This document shows positions 37,460-47,130 of a stretch of DNA of 64,000 nt, piece after piece (position 1 is the stretch's first letter; every line of letters starts with the position of its first letter). The translations under genes and the position numbers were made by a program. The notes under the pieces are model-generated. The model was not told the DNA's origin and did not search any database. It was given only the letters and a program-made list of their open reading frames with translations. The DNA is from Acanthosepion esculentum (Eukaryota; Mollusca; Cephalopoda; Sepiida; Sepiidae): the NCBI GenBank assembly GCA_964036315.1, contig OZ038517.1, forward strand, positions 13,902,772 through 13,966,771, written 5' to 3'.

Positions 37460-37880
37460 TAGAATGTTCACTTTCTGACCATGGAACCTGGGTTCGAATC
37501 TCACTATGATCAATTTGTCAGCAAGGTGACTTCTTGCGGTTATCAACATAGGGAAATGATCCCAGGACGTGACATGTTTGGAAAACGCCAAAAACCACAA
37601 CCTGTTAGTGAAATTGGGTAGATGTAACTATTTGAGAATCGTCAATGGTAGTGCTAGCAGGAAGTCACAAGTCATCGTGACTGAGGATTTGAGTGTGTTA
37701 GCCTTGTTCAGAGTGTTGATCATGCCAGATAATGTGCTCTCTCGCAGAAACTTTAGCTATATTCAGTTTAGTATAGGTGCAGTATAAACAACGTGCGGGT
37801 TCTGTGGGTGTTGAACAAACACAGATGTGCCTGAGCAGGCATCTGCAACAGGGATTGGCTAAAAGTAATTTATTGCCCAG
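37460..37880 (+). mobile_element. SINE-C (tRNA-derived)
   Basis: ACCTGGGTTCGAATCTCACT (B box) at 37,488-37,507, then GTCAGCAAGGTGACTTCTTG, ACAACCTGTTAGTGAAATTG, CACAAGTCATCGTGACTGAG, GATCATGCCAGATAATGTGC and GCATCTGCAACAGGGATTGG. The closest relatives are 53,200-53,590 (plus) and 35,740-36,215 (minus). Confidence 0.75.
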
Positions 37881-37949
37881 GTCCAGGCATAGTATCTGAA
37901 GAATAGCATTTGTTGATTCTTAGGGGTATTCTTCATAACACTATCGAGA

Positions 37950-38190
37950 AATGGCTCTCTTTGACTCTAGTGTGAAGCAGATCTATGTCTACCATTTCTG
38001 ACTCTTGTGTCAACTGGACCTATATCTATCTTTTTTAACTCTAGTGTAAAGCAGGACCTTTGTGTACCTTTTTGACTCTAGTGCAAACCAGACCAATGTC
38101 TACATTTTGACTAGTGTCAAACTGGACTTATAGCTGACTTTTTTTTATTCTTGTGCAAACTAGACCTATCTTGATATTTTTAACTTATTT
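37950..38190. repeat. About 50-bp degenerate tandem repeat, 5 copies
   Basis: TTTGACTCTAGTGTGAAGCA-like phrases recur near 37,959, 38,000, 38,036, 38,082 and 38,118, each followed by GACCTATRTCTA variants. Confidence 0.65.
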
Positions 38191-38231
38191 TCTAACATTT
38201 CTTTTTTTAGGAGAAACCACCATTTGTTCCA

Positions 38232-38687
38232 GTGTGCTTTACGACTCAGCTACAGAGAGCATCACAGTTCAGCAAGGCTGCATTTTCTCTTCTAAAGAAA
38301 ACACATTTCCTCATTCAGGTATATAAAAATGGGTTGTCTATTTCAAATAAGCATATCTCCCATAACATTTTAAGTAATAGAAATTTCAGATTAAAAATAA
38401 CTCCATTCATTCTTTTTAAATTGCTTTGTTTACATTTTGACAACAAAACTACACAGATATGTGCTTTTGACAAAATAGATCTGAATAAAGAAGTGCGATG
38501 TTTGCTTAACCAATGGAAAACAAACAGTACAAAATTAAAAATACCAGAATTTTCTTTTTTGATGAAACTTTAATAAAAGTGAAATATGTTAGAATTATAA
38601 ACGTTTCCTGTGTATTCTTTACCTTATATGTCCGACTGAATAAATTACAGATATTATGTCTGCTAATTTTTAACAAAATCTGTTCAT
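38232..38687 (+). pseudogene. Possible Penelope-derived fragment
   Basis: A 113-codon frame (38,232-38,573) and the following 114 bp lack a confident domain. The end, GATATTATGTCTGCTAATTT then TTAACAAAATC, matches in inverse the N-terminal edge of the Penelope piece at 40,490-40,510, which is the only support for the call. Confidence 0.3.
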
Positions 38688-38699
38688 ACTCCCAAATAA

Positions 38700-39239
38700 G
38701 GAGGCACGGTGGAGTAATGGATAACGGCTTGGATTGAGGAATCGTAGAGCCGAGTTCGAATCCCAGTCGAATCCGTTACATTCACTTACGTGCTAACACC
38801 CTTGGGAAAGGTGTGAATCCTCTTCTTCTCCCTCCAACTATGGGTAAATAGCAGGACAGACTGGGTTCTATAGCCTTGGATGGCAACTGGTCTAGGAGAA
38901 GGTCAACTCTGAATTCAAAACCATTCGGCGTCTGCACCGGCATCCGGCGGCCTCTTGGTTACTCCTGCGTCTGTGGAAATTCTGCGGCAAGTAAGAGCAT
39001 ATTCCTCCCTCCACTGGGATAGCACGCGAGGTGTGGGGACCGCGTGTGAAGTTCAAACTCCCTTGTTACTCCGTTTCAAGAATTCGCCGCCGTTGGAATC
39101 GGGAATGGCTGTCGCTCGTTTCAGCATTGGCGACGGATCGCAGTGCTTGGTCGGCCTTCGTTCCGGACACGGTGAATTCCTTGGAAGGAGCCGGCTTAAC
39201 CGATCCAGAGTGAATGCCGCAACATACATACATATATAT
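38700..39239 (+). mobile_element. SINE-D: tRNA-derived SINE with GC-rich body, intact target-site duplication
   Basis: Flanked by ACTCCCAAATAA at 38,688-38,699 and 39,240-39,251. The head is tRNA-like: GGAGTAATGGATAACGGC (A box) and GCCGAGTTCGAATCCCAGTC (B box), followed by TTACATTCACTTACGTGC and CTATGGGTAAATAGCAGG. The body (38,900-39,215) is far more GC-rich than the window, with CGGCATCCGGCGGCC, AATTCGCCGCCGTTGGAATC and GACGGATCGCAGTGCTTGG. The tail is (CATA)n. Clean duplication and little decay suggest a recent insertion. The 98-codon frame across it is probably chance. It shares its head with SINE-A but lacks the 5S part. Confidence 0.85.
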
Positions 39240-39251
39240 ACTCCCAAATAA

Positions 39252-40530
39252 CCTTCCGTGTATTGATGTTAAAGGATAAGAGAAATATGCTATAGCAGTT
39301 TAAGTTTCTTTTATTTTCATTTCCCAAGTACTTTCGATCTTTTTCCAAGGTCAGCTTCAGGGGTGCAAGTGGTACAAAATTATATTTTGTTCATTAATAT
39401 AAGTATTTATACAAAGTTGTGTGTTGTTATCCATTACCGTAATTTTTTCATTGTGCTTTTTAAATGCAAAACAGTTGACAATGTGCTGAGCATTCGTTAG
39501 AATGTGAAAAAAATTATCCATTATGGAATTTTTTCTTCTATGTTATAATGTCATGGTCACAGGCACATTAAAACACGAAAAAACTTCCTTTACAGGCATT
39601 TCAGAACATTATTGCAGTATTCATAGTTGATTCTGTTCAGTGCCGGCTTTAATTTTTTTATATAAATTACTTCTAGGATCTGTAATCTAGATTTGTTGTT
39701 TTCATGGTGTAGGATAGTTGCGTTGCCGATTAGTAATTTTTTATATTGTGAATGTGGACAGCAATGTTGTTGTAGGCGTCTCGAGATGGACGAATGGCCA
39801 GACATGTGGAATGTAAGCCTTCTTTTTAGGGTATTTACCCAACATATATATTTGTTTTTTTGTTGAAGATACTTTCTCCCAAGGGACATTTAAATTGGTA
39901 TATAATGTTGATTTTATGTAATACATCAGTTAGTTGGGAGGAGTTATTGAGGATAATTAAATTTGTTGTATTTTTTATAATATATGATTAATTTAATTTT
40001 CATTTTAGAATCCTTGGAAGATATGTTAGTATAAATGAGATTCTTTATGATTCTTTTTCATCCTGTTTGTAGTTAGCATGCATCTGGTTACAATATAGTA
40101 GTTTGATATATTTACTGTCCTTTGGGGAAGTACTATATTCTATTTGACGTGTTTTGAAGTTTTTATATACCGTCTTATTTGTTTATCAATGTGGTTTGGG
40201 AAGCCATTATTAATGAGAGTCTGCTTAATATTTTTTAGTTCATTGTAGAAAATCTTTTTTGTAGAGGAATTAATTTGTGCTCGGTTAATTAAATTCTGTA
40301 TAAGTGCTATTTTGTAGTAATCTGGACATTCACTCTTATAATTGAGAATGCAAGAGTTTTTGCTGGTTAGTTTTTTTATACAGAGAGGTAGTAAATGTGT
40401 TGTTATTTGTGTCGATTAAAATGTCAAGGAAAGGGCTTTTGTTATCTTTGTTAAGTTTGTATGTGAACTTGGAGGATGGACTTTTTTTTTTGTTAAAAAT
40501 TAGCAGACATAATGTCTGTATTTTATTCAA
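39252..40530 (-). pseudogene. Penelope-like element, RT C-terminus and GIY-YIG region
   Basis: Minus-strand frames read FTYKLNKDNKSPFLDILIDT, SLYKK, then (in decayed frames) thumb-like sequence with NELKNIKQTLINNGFPNHID, and finally CPLGE, TLKRRLTFHMSGHSSI and LQILEVIYIKKLKPALNRIN. LPFLDxL...TxxYRKP and the C-terminal LKxRLxxH...LEAxxIKxxxPxLN are hallmarks of Penelope-like reverse transcriptases with a GIY-YIG nuclease. Frameshifts and stops make it inactive; the N-terminal half and catalytic RT core are missing. The presumed 3' UTR (39,300-39,590) contains, minus strand, CCCTGAAGCTGACCTTGG and GATCGAAAGTACTTGG, resembling the terminus motifs of the foldbacks. Confidence 0.75.
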
Positions 40531-40594
40531 TCAGACATGCCTAAAAGAGAATTTGCTGCCTAAATACACAAATATGTGTGTGAGTAAGTTGTAA
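40531..40594 (+). pseudogene. Penelope N-terminal scrap in opposite orientation
   Basis: Plus strand encodes NQTCLKENLLPKYTNM, matching EGLLPKYTN at 26.5 kb. It abuts the minus-strand Penelope piece at an inverted junction, so the two scraps face opposite ways. Confidence 0.5.
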
Positions 40595-41299
40595 AATATG
40601 GCAAGTTTACTCTCCCAAGGACTCTGGGATAACAGGCAAAGAAAGGAAAGAAATGGGAAGAATCAAGAACAACACTGTCTCAGGAACCACAGCACAAGAA
40701 GCTTCCAGGTTTACCAAAAAATGCTCCCATCATCCATTCCCCGATGCTGTTTGCCTTTGCAAGAGTTGGCTGGAGGTAAGAGAAAATCAGAGTAGAAGAA
40801 AGTGCCGAGGACATGACTTTGTTTAAGGGGGACCTCAGCTTGCCAGGAAGTGACCCCCACACATGATTTCATGACCTTCCTCTATGACGCATATGGAATG
40901 AGACGTGTAAAATCTAGTTATTAAACTGCAACAGACTGCCACCGACTCTGTTATAATTTTGAGTGGTGCCTTCTGGAGCATGTCCATCATGCATAGCCCG
41001 CTTCACCCGCTGGTCCGACTGTTGAGATCTGTTGCAATCATTATCCGCTTTTTCCACCATTAGGGTCTTTTGGGTTGCTCGCATGTAGTCTAGGTTCTTG
41101 TCTTTGAACTTGACACCCAAGGCGGCCCTAATGGGAGTTTAGAACTCCTGACAACATCGTTCTCAAAAGTCATTGGACCATGCAAGCTCCTCCATCACGA
41201 CAAGGAGTGACTATCAGAGGTACGCATATAGAAACATATACACACATATACATACATTATATATATATATGTGTGTGTGTGTGTGTTTAAAATATGGAA
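40595..41299. other. Unassigned, moderately GC-rich sequence
   Basis: Frames of 60-68 codons on both strands without a recognised domain. Likely an old mobile-element remnant. A (TA)(GT) run lies at 41,260-41,286. Confidence 0.35.
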
Positions 41300-41660
41300 A
41301 AGACAAAACAAAATCCAAATATGCAAGTTTACTGTTTTAATGTCGTTTTACTGTCGACGTCAGACGTTTCGGTCTAGTAGACCATCTTCAGGACATGGTT
41401 ATTAGAAACACACTTAGGATTAGACGATATTTAAGTCAACATGAAGAGACGATAGACACAAGACTAGTCAGAGACTTAAATATCGTCTAATCCTAAGTGT
41501 GTTTCTAATAACCATGTCCTGAAGATGGTCTACTAGACCGAAACGTCCGACGTCGACAGTAAAACAACATTAAAACAGTAAACTTGCATATTCAGATTTT
41601 GTTTTGTCTTTACCATATTTTTCATCATACCGTTGAATCTACATCCACATATTTGCTTAC

Positions 41661-41690
<30 letters not shown>
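41300..41690. repeat. Foldback element with hammerhead-like cores in both arms
   Basis: Arms 41,300-41,440 and 41,460-41,650 are inverse copies. Plus arm: TGTC, CTGAAGA (41,519-41,525), T, GGTCT-ACT-AGACC, GAAA (41,540-41,543), CGT-CCG-ACG, TC, GACAG; TGTC/GACA pair as stem I, giving all three hammerhead stems (stem II has one extra unpaired base). The minus arm core lies at 41,367-41,391. The outer flank is CATATTTGCTTACATATATA with (GT)n. Confidence 0.7.
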
Positions 41691-41694
<4 letters not shown>

Positions 41695-41700
41695 ACATAA

Positions 41701-42091
41701 ACTACAGTTTAAAAGTTTGAGGCCACCACTGGTTATTTTTTTTTTAAATTAGCCAAAAAGTAGTCATTTTGTACTTTAAGAGAAAATTATTATACATGGT
41801 AAAAAGAAAAGCGAGACATGATGTTTTTATTAGAAATTTAATTATGACATCGTTTTATGATTAAATTTTGCTCTCGTCAAAATATCCTCCTTTAGCCTTG
41901 ATTATTGCAGCACAAACTTTGTGGTATTTGTTGCAAAAGTTTCTCAAAGTATAAGTTTGGTAATTGATTCCATTCATTTTTTCAATGTCTCTAAGAGCTG
42001 TTTTTCATTTTTTTGATGGAAGGTTTCACTCTTCTGTTAAGTTCCTCCCATGCTAATTCTGGGGGTTGGCTTCAAACTTTTGAACTGTGGT
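41701..42091 (-). mobile_element. Internally deleted Tc1/mariner-like MITE
   Basis: Terminal inverted repeats CTACAGTTTAAAAGTTTGAG...GCCACC (41,702-41,727) and the inverse GGTTGGCTTCAAACTTTTGA...ACTGTGGT (42,064-42,091). The minus strand still encodes a transposase scrap ending AKGGYFDESKI near 41,880, typical of the C-terminus of Tc1-like transposases. The catalytic DDE/D core is absent, so it is non-autonomous. Confidence 0.75.
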
Positions 42092-42195
42092 CTATATGTT
42101 AGCCATTAGATATGAAATGGTCAGCTAATTTGCAGCAGTGTAAAATAAAAAAAAAAAAATAAATAAAGAAAAAAAATAAAATGAATTTATCTTAC

Positions 42196-42352
42196 CAAAT
42201 GAAATCTCTGCACAACGAACAGAACGTAGGCTGTCTGAAGAATGTTGTCATGAATTTATGTCCATTAACTTGATGGACACGACGGCGCATAGCACCCCGT
42301 CTACGATTAAGTAGACCTTCCTTCTCCTTAAATACACGCTCCTTGGGTGGTT
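42196..42352 (-). CDS. Novel-type protein kinase C, pseudosubstrate and C1A first-half exon (partial)
   Basis: The most 5' of the four PKC exons seen. It starts after TTTTTTGCAG (acceptor) and ends TTTCATTTG before GTAAG (phase 2). The translation includes [35 protein letters not shown] and [27 protein letters not shown] is a basic pseudosubstrate with Ala at the phospho-acceptor position, the autoinhibitory segment of novel PKCs, and directly precedes C1A; the first His and Cys-X2-Cys zinc ligands are present. In cells this segment occupies the kinase active site until diacylglycerol binds C1. The frame is intact. The upstream exon carrying C2 was not found between here and 64,000. A partial gypsy LTR lies only about 55 bp upstream of the acceptor. 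Confidence 0.93.
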
Positions 42353-42407
42353 CTGCAAAAAAGAAAAAGAAAATCATCAGAGAGAATTTAAAAGAAAAAT
42401 ACAGAAT

Positions 42408-42560
42408 TTGGGACACACACACAAACACATATATTTTTTTTATATTGAAATTGGAGTAGATTTGAACAGTGAACTGATGGGAATCTGATCTAGCCCATTT
42501 GGAATTGGGTCATTAGGAAGACAATGTAAGATGATCGAGATAATTTTTATCAGTGAATCT
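42408..42560 (+). repeat. Partial LTR of the gypsy element
   Basis: TTTGGGACACACACACAAAC through AGATGATCGAGATAATTTTT is nearly identical to the start of the LTR at 42,875, but lacks about 25 bp (AATTAGATCAGAACAATTTT region) found in both full LTRs. The rest of the LTR and any internal region are absent. Confidence 0.85.
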
Positions 42561-42775
42561 AACCAACGTCTTTATTCACTCGACCATGTTAGATCCAGTG
42601 ACTAGACCTAAAGAGTTGTGAGTTCAATACTAGCCCACAGCAATGGTGAACAAAAAAAATTGGAGAGTTGAGTTAAAGCGAAATAACTGAGGCATCCGGA
42701 AGAGACATGGCACGTGGAACTAGAACAATCTACCCCGGTGGAAGAAATAAAGGGTTCGGTTCGAAATTCTTTGTG
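42560..42775 (+). mobile_element. SINE-B fragment between two LTR copies
   Basis: TCTAACCAACGTCTTTATTC, GAGTTCAATACTAGCCC, ACTGAGGCATCCGGAAGAGA, then CATGGCACGTGGAACTAGAA and AGAAATAAAGGGTTCGGTTC. The tail motif is truncated after GAAATTC. Confidence 0.75.
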
Positions 42776-42874
42776 ATTGTTTAGCGCCAGTTCACGAGGT
42801 TCAAATGGTGGTCCTTGCTAAAACCTGCAGGTTTCATTCCCTTGAAGCTACCTTTAATCATTGATCCGTGTAAG

Positions 42875-43580
42875 TGTAACAGAGGGAGTTTGGGACACAC
42901 ACACAAACACATATATTTTTTTATATTGAAATTGGAGTAGATTTGAACAGTGAAATTAGATCAGAACAATTTTGTTTACTGATGGGAATCTGATCTAGCC
43001 CATTTGGAATTGGGTCATTAGGAAGACAATGGAAGATGATCGAGATAATTTTTATCAGTTAAAATTTGAAAGAGCTTACTAAGGCTATGAGGAACTTCGA
43101 AATTCACATGATTTTGGTTGAAGGCAACACTCGTGATAATTGCGTGCGGGCCAAGGGTTGATTTATGATCAGCCAGGTTTATCTATATAAACGCGCACAG
43201 AAATCTGTTGACAGAGTGGTTGGCTTGTCTGCCATCGAGTGCAGTCGAACTGGGTAGAGAGAGGTCAGAGACTGGAAGTGACGGTTAGAGATTGGAACAA
43301 AACCCCCGCTAACATGTACTGTTAATATAAGTACCGATGCTTCTGCTACCATGAAGATTACTACTACTGTTACTACTGCCGAGGAGGAACGCAACTATAA
43401 ACTTAACTTTAAGCCGCGCACAGAAATCTTTATCTCTCCATCGCAAGAGTCGTATATCGTTCTAAGACAATTTCACAAGTTAATCACAACCCACTCTCTC
43501 TCTGTCTAGAATCCAGTGCATGAGTTTTTACGTCAAATACTTTTCTTTTCTGTAACCTGTTTCTATACTATTCTTTTCTG
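42875..43580 (+). mobile_element. Gypsy element, 5' LTR
   Basis: Starts TGTAACAGAG. It matches the 3' LTR from 50,940 for at least 650 bp, up to TTCTTTTCTGCT at about 43,580; the true 3' end may be somewhat later because the partner LTR is truncated there. A TATA box TATATAA lies at 43,194-43,200. An ACTACT/TACTACT block at 43,360-43,380 is absent from the 3' LTR, and there are other indels and substitutions, so the insertion is not recent. A possible primer-binding site TGGTGCATTC lies at 43,656-43,665 but is weak. Confidence 0.85.
43194..43200 (+). promoter_or_regulatory. TATA box of the gypsy 5' LTR
   Basis: TATATAA followed by ACGCGCACAG; conserved in the 3' LTR at 51,255-51,261. Likely the U3 promoter; the transcription start would be some 25-30 bp downstream. 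Confidence 0.6.
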
Positions 43581-44150
43581 CTATATAAAAGACATTAACA
43601 ATTCAACCATTGTATAGTTGTTTGTCTGGCTTTCTGCAGATATTAATTTTTTTTTTGGTGCATTCTAAATTTCTTAGCACAGACTCTCCAGCCGTGTCTA
43701 CATCTTCAGTCGACCGTGAATGGATGAACATCACTTCTGCTTTCTGGATCAAACCAAATACGACGTGGACAGGAAGCAGGATTAAACAAGTGGACCTGTC
43801 GAATGATCTACGGATGCTCAGGGGACCTACGGTCACTCCCTTAAGTTTGGTTAAGACCGAGTAGACCCCCTCAACCCAGAGAGTAAGATGTCAGAGGTTG
43901 AGGGGCTGGGGCGAAAGTGTTAGACTGGTGGATGTGACCAGGATAGACCCGTGGGAATTACCGCGGTCGTCTGAAAGAGGAGAGAAGGTTACATTTGTGG
44001 TGTCCAGTCATGACTGAGTAAGACCAGAAAGGACTCTAGTCTTCGGACTATATTGCTCTGAAAGGGACATAAGGAGGAAAAGAGAAGAAAGCAAAAGAAG
44101 GAGGAAAAAGAAACAAAACACGAAGCAGCAGATCTCAGGTAAGTCACTTT
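43581..44150 (+). other. Gypsy leader with candidate env splice donor
   Basis: Untranslated leader between LTR and gag. CAG|GTAAGT at 44,136-44,144 is a textbook 5' splice site placed just before gag, where retroviral and errantiviral genomes carry the donor for the spliced env mRNA. The matching acceptor candidate is at 49,315. Confidence 0.5.
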
Positions 44151-44975
44151 TTGGTTTCCTTTGCAGCGGGGCAGGTGTCAAAATTCATAGGGAGGTGGTA
44201 CAGAGAAAACCTGGCTCTGACGTGGACTGACCTTAAATCCACTCTGGTGCGGCAATATGCAAGTGAGCGTACGGCCATTGAGGCAGTCAGGAAATTATTC
44301 CGGCTGCAGCAACAAGAAGGAGGGACTAATGAGGAATTGGAGGAAAGAATCACGGAGCTAGCAGCGTTAGCTTTTCTGGAGTTGCCCACTCGGGACAGTG
44401 GTCCTATTCAGGCCTTGTTGGCCAATGTGTATGTGGACGCGCTGAGCGACAGGGACCCAAGGGGCAATGTTCTAAAGGAGGGACCGGTCAGCCTGGCCTC
44501 AGCCATAGAGGCGGCTCGGACCAGCGAACGACTCTGGGATAGAATAAGTGGACGTGTAGGTAGGAACCCCCGGGGGGCCAAAGTAGTGATGAAAAAGAAG
44601 GACCGGGAGCAGATCCAGATACGGGACCTGAAAGAAGAGGTGGAAGAGGACTGGGAGGCTGAGGCAGTTCACAATAGGAGAGCCTGGGACCTGCGTTATG
44701 AGTTTCACAATCCCACACCAGGCCGATATGGGTTGGTGTGCTGGACTTGCAAGTATGGTGGGCATCGGGCTCGCGACTGTCCGACAAACTATGGAGGCGA
44801 CCCAAGGTCTTTAGGACTGAACTGCACGACTTGTGGCAAGTTCAGGAACAAGGCTCAGTGGTGTATGGCAGAGGGAGACTGTAAACTGGGGATAAAGCAA
44901 GTTAATACATTGGTGCCCCCTACTGAGAAGGAAAAGGGTCCGGGAAACACTGATGGGTCACCCATGAAAAAGTAA
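44151..44975 (+). pseudogene. Gypsy gag-like protein with zinc knuckle
   Basis: An open frame of about 274 codons. The first 170 residues are capsid-like (WTDLKSTLVRQYASERTAIE, FRLQQQEGGTNEELEERI), followed by a basic segment and one CCHC knuckle, CWTCKYGGHRARDC. A CTTCGKFRNKAQWC motif lacks the His and is a broken second knuckle. The start codon is unclear; the frame is open to about the splice-donor region. It ends MKK-stop; an overlapping -1 frame is open across AAAAAG and continues with two further knuckles, so either a programmed -1 shift or a one-base lesion separates gag from the next segment. Confidence 0.75.
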
Positions 44976-45352
44976 GAGGCAGGGTGGCCCCAGTGCAAGT
45001 AAAACCTCTGAGATGCTGGACATGTGGTGTGGTCGGGCACTTTTCGGCCAGTTGTAAGGAGCGAAGGTGTTGGTGCTGTGGAGGAGCGGGTCACCTGAGA
45101 CGAACCTGTCCTCGCAGGAGAAAGATGGACCACACTGAACGGAACAACCCTAACTTGAATAGAGGGAAGAAATGGGTTGCTAGTCCAAGAATAGAGAGTC
45201 ATCCGAGCTCTACCCCACCCAGGAGGGCCCGTAGACAGAAATTGGAGCCCCTAGAAAAAGGTGAACTCCTGTCACCAACTCCCACGTCTTGGTTGTCGAG
45301 GAAGGGAGAGAACATATGGGAAGGAGAAAGGCACAGGTATACCGATTGCTGA
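44976..45352 (+). pseudogene. Gypsy gag/pol junction with two CCHC knuckles
   Basis: In the -1 frame relative to gag, CWTCGVVGHFSASC and CWCCGGAGHLRRTC are perfect C-X2-C-X4-H-X4-C knuckles, followed by an Arg/Lys-rich linker. The frame closes at 45,352, where protease coding continues in yet another frame. Confidence 0.7.
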
Positions 45353-46065
45353 AGGAAGGGCCAGACTTCACCTGTAATGTGTTGCTGGGAGACAAGAAGG
45401 TGAAGGCGCTTGTCGATACTAGAGCATCAGTGTCACTGGTTAGCTCCAAGGTTTTTAGACAGTTGGGACTAAAAACGAAGCTTAGTCCCGTCAATCTACT
45501 AATAAGTCAGGATGATAGTAGCAGGATGAGGATAGTGGGTATGACGTGGTTACCTTTCCAGTTGGCAAGAACCAGAGGTAAACTTAAGGTTTATGTGGCA
45601 CCTAACTTGTGTGGTGAGCTAATTTTGGGGAGTGACTGGCTTAGGCAGAATAAGGCACAGATCCGTTTGAACCGTGCCACCCTAACATTGGACAGGGTAG
45701 GGATACTGTTGGGAGAGGATAATTATGAACAATTGCCAGTGGTGACCCAGACAGATATAAAGCTTCCCTCTAGGACTACTGTATCTGGGAAGGGCAAGAT
45801 TATAACAGAAGGAGTGCTGAACAGTGACCTGTACCAAATAGTCCCTACTGATAGGTATGATATTAGTGAAGGGGAAATAACCATGTGTGATTTGTTGGTG
45901 AAGAGGTTGGGGACCGTTCACTTACTGTTAACCAATACTGCCAATAAAACTATTAAAATAAAGCAGGGAGAGGAGCTGGCACAGGCGTGCTCAGTGAGAG
46001 AAGTCGAACAGATGAGAGTATGGAATGAGAATAGGCCTGGAATAAGACAGGTAGCGATGAAATAA
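45289..46065 (+). pseudogene. Gypsy retropepsin-like protease with altered active site
   Basis: A retroviral-type aspartic protease: KALVDTRASVSLVSSKVF near residues 40-55, a hydrophobic sheet region, and ELILGSDWLRQNK near residue 110 (the ILGxDWL motif). The catalytic triad should be Asp-Ser/Thr-Gly; here it reads Asp-Thr-Arg, so the flap-supporting Gly is lost and activity is unlikely. The frame ends at TAA (46,063-46,065); the same frame resumes after about 210 bp with the RT. Confidence 0.8.
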
Positions 46066-46275
46066 GGGATGAAGATATAACAGCCCCTGAGCGTTAGAGG
46101 AGGAAATTGAGGGGGTTGCTGAACGATAATCAGGAGGTAATAGCCATTACTGATAAGGAACTGGGACAGACGGAGACAATTGAAATGAAGATAGACACAG
46201 GTAATCACCCACAAGTTAAGACCGTATAGGACCCCAATCCACAAAAGAAAATTAGTAGAGGATGCAGTAAATGAA
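46066..46275 (+). pseudogene. Decayed protease-RT linker
   Basis: Contains several stops but still shows phrases such as KIDTGNHPQVKT at about 46,187-46,225, the conserved strand before gypsy RT. Confirms continuous ancestral pol. Confidence 0.6.
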
Positions 46276-47130
46276 ATGATGGAATCAGGGATGATCGAAA
46301 GATCCAAATCTCCCTGGAGTTTTCAAATAGTGATTGTTGAAAAGAAAGATGGAGGGCATAGGTTGTGTGTGGATTTTCGTCAATTAAATGCTATTACAAA
46401 GCCGCTGACAGTGCCCCTCCCCTTGATTGATGATATTCTAGCTCTTTTAGGAAAGTCTAAATGTTTTTCCACCTTGGATTTGAGGTCGGGATATTGGCAG
46501 GTAGCACTGAGCAAAATGGACCAGGAAAAGACCGCTTTTACCTGCCACATGGGTCTCTTCAATTTTAGAGTTATGCCGTTTGGGCTGGCAAACGCCCCAG
46601 GTGTATTTAGTCATTTAATGTCCATCGTATTGAATGGCACTGAGGCATTTGCCATGGCGTATCTAGATGACATCATGGTGTTTTCAAAATCACCAGAGGA
46701 GCATTTTGAACATCTGCAGAAGGTGTTCGATAGGTTAAGGGAACATGGATTGAAGTTAAAATTATGGAAGTGTCAGTATTTAGGGTTTATCATAAACAAA
46801 GAAGGAAAAAAAACAGATTTAGACAAAGTTGAGGCTATAAGGGCCATGCCTGCACCGAAGACTGTAAGAGAGATTAGGGGATTTATTGGAGCCATCGGAT
46901 ATTACTCTCTAATAGCTCTAACTAAGAAGCATGCTAGGTTTAAGTGGACCGAGGATTGTCAGCATGCATTCGAGGCTCTAAAGGACCAGCTGACAGCTGC
47001 ACCCCTGTTGGCCGACCCAGACCTGAGTAAGCCCATGGTGCTGTACACCGATGTTAGCGATAAGTGTATCGGGGTGGTTCTTACACAACCATGTCCCGAT
47101 AAGGATGCATACAGTACCCGGTGTGCCTGA
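46276..47130 (+). pseudogene. Gypsy reverse transcriptase
   Basis: A 284-codon open stretch covering the RT palm, fingers and thumb: MIERSKSPWSFQIVIVEKKD, GHRLCVDFRQLNAIT, STLDLRSGYWQVAL, FRVMPFGLANAPGVFSHLM and AMAYLDDIMVFS. Both aspartates of the YLDD box (46,660-46,671) and the LDL aspartate are intact. VREIRGFIGAIGYY matches the RT-RNase H connection. It runs into RNase H (MVLYTDVSDKCIGVVL) and is broken by a frameshift near 47,090. This is the best-preserved part of the element. Confidence 0.92.

Noticed and set aside
38700..38790. True tRNA gene
   Set aside because: A and B box similarity is clear, but no closed acceptor stem is visible and the sequence continues into a SINE body and tail.
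38955..39251. 98-codon frame in the GC-rich SINE body
   Set aside because: Lies wholly within an element bounded by a target-site duplication; overlapping frames on both strands are equally open.
43179..43394. Minus-strand frames in the two LTRs (also 51,240-51,437)
   Set aside because: Antisense to the LTR promoter region, not conserved in length between the two LTRs.
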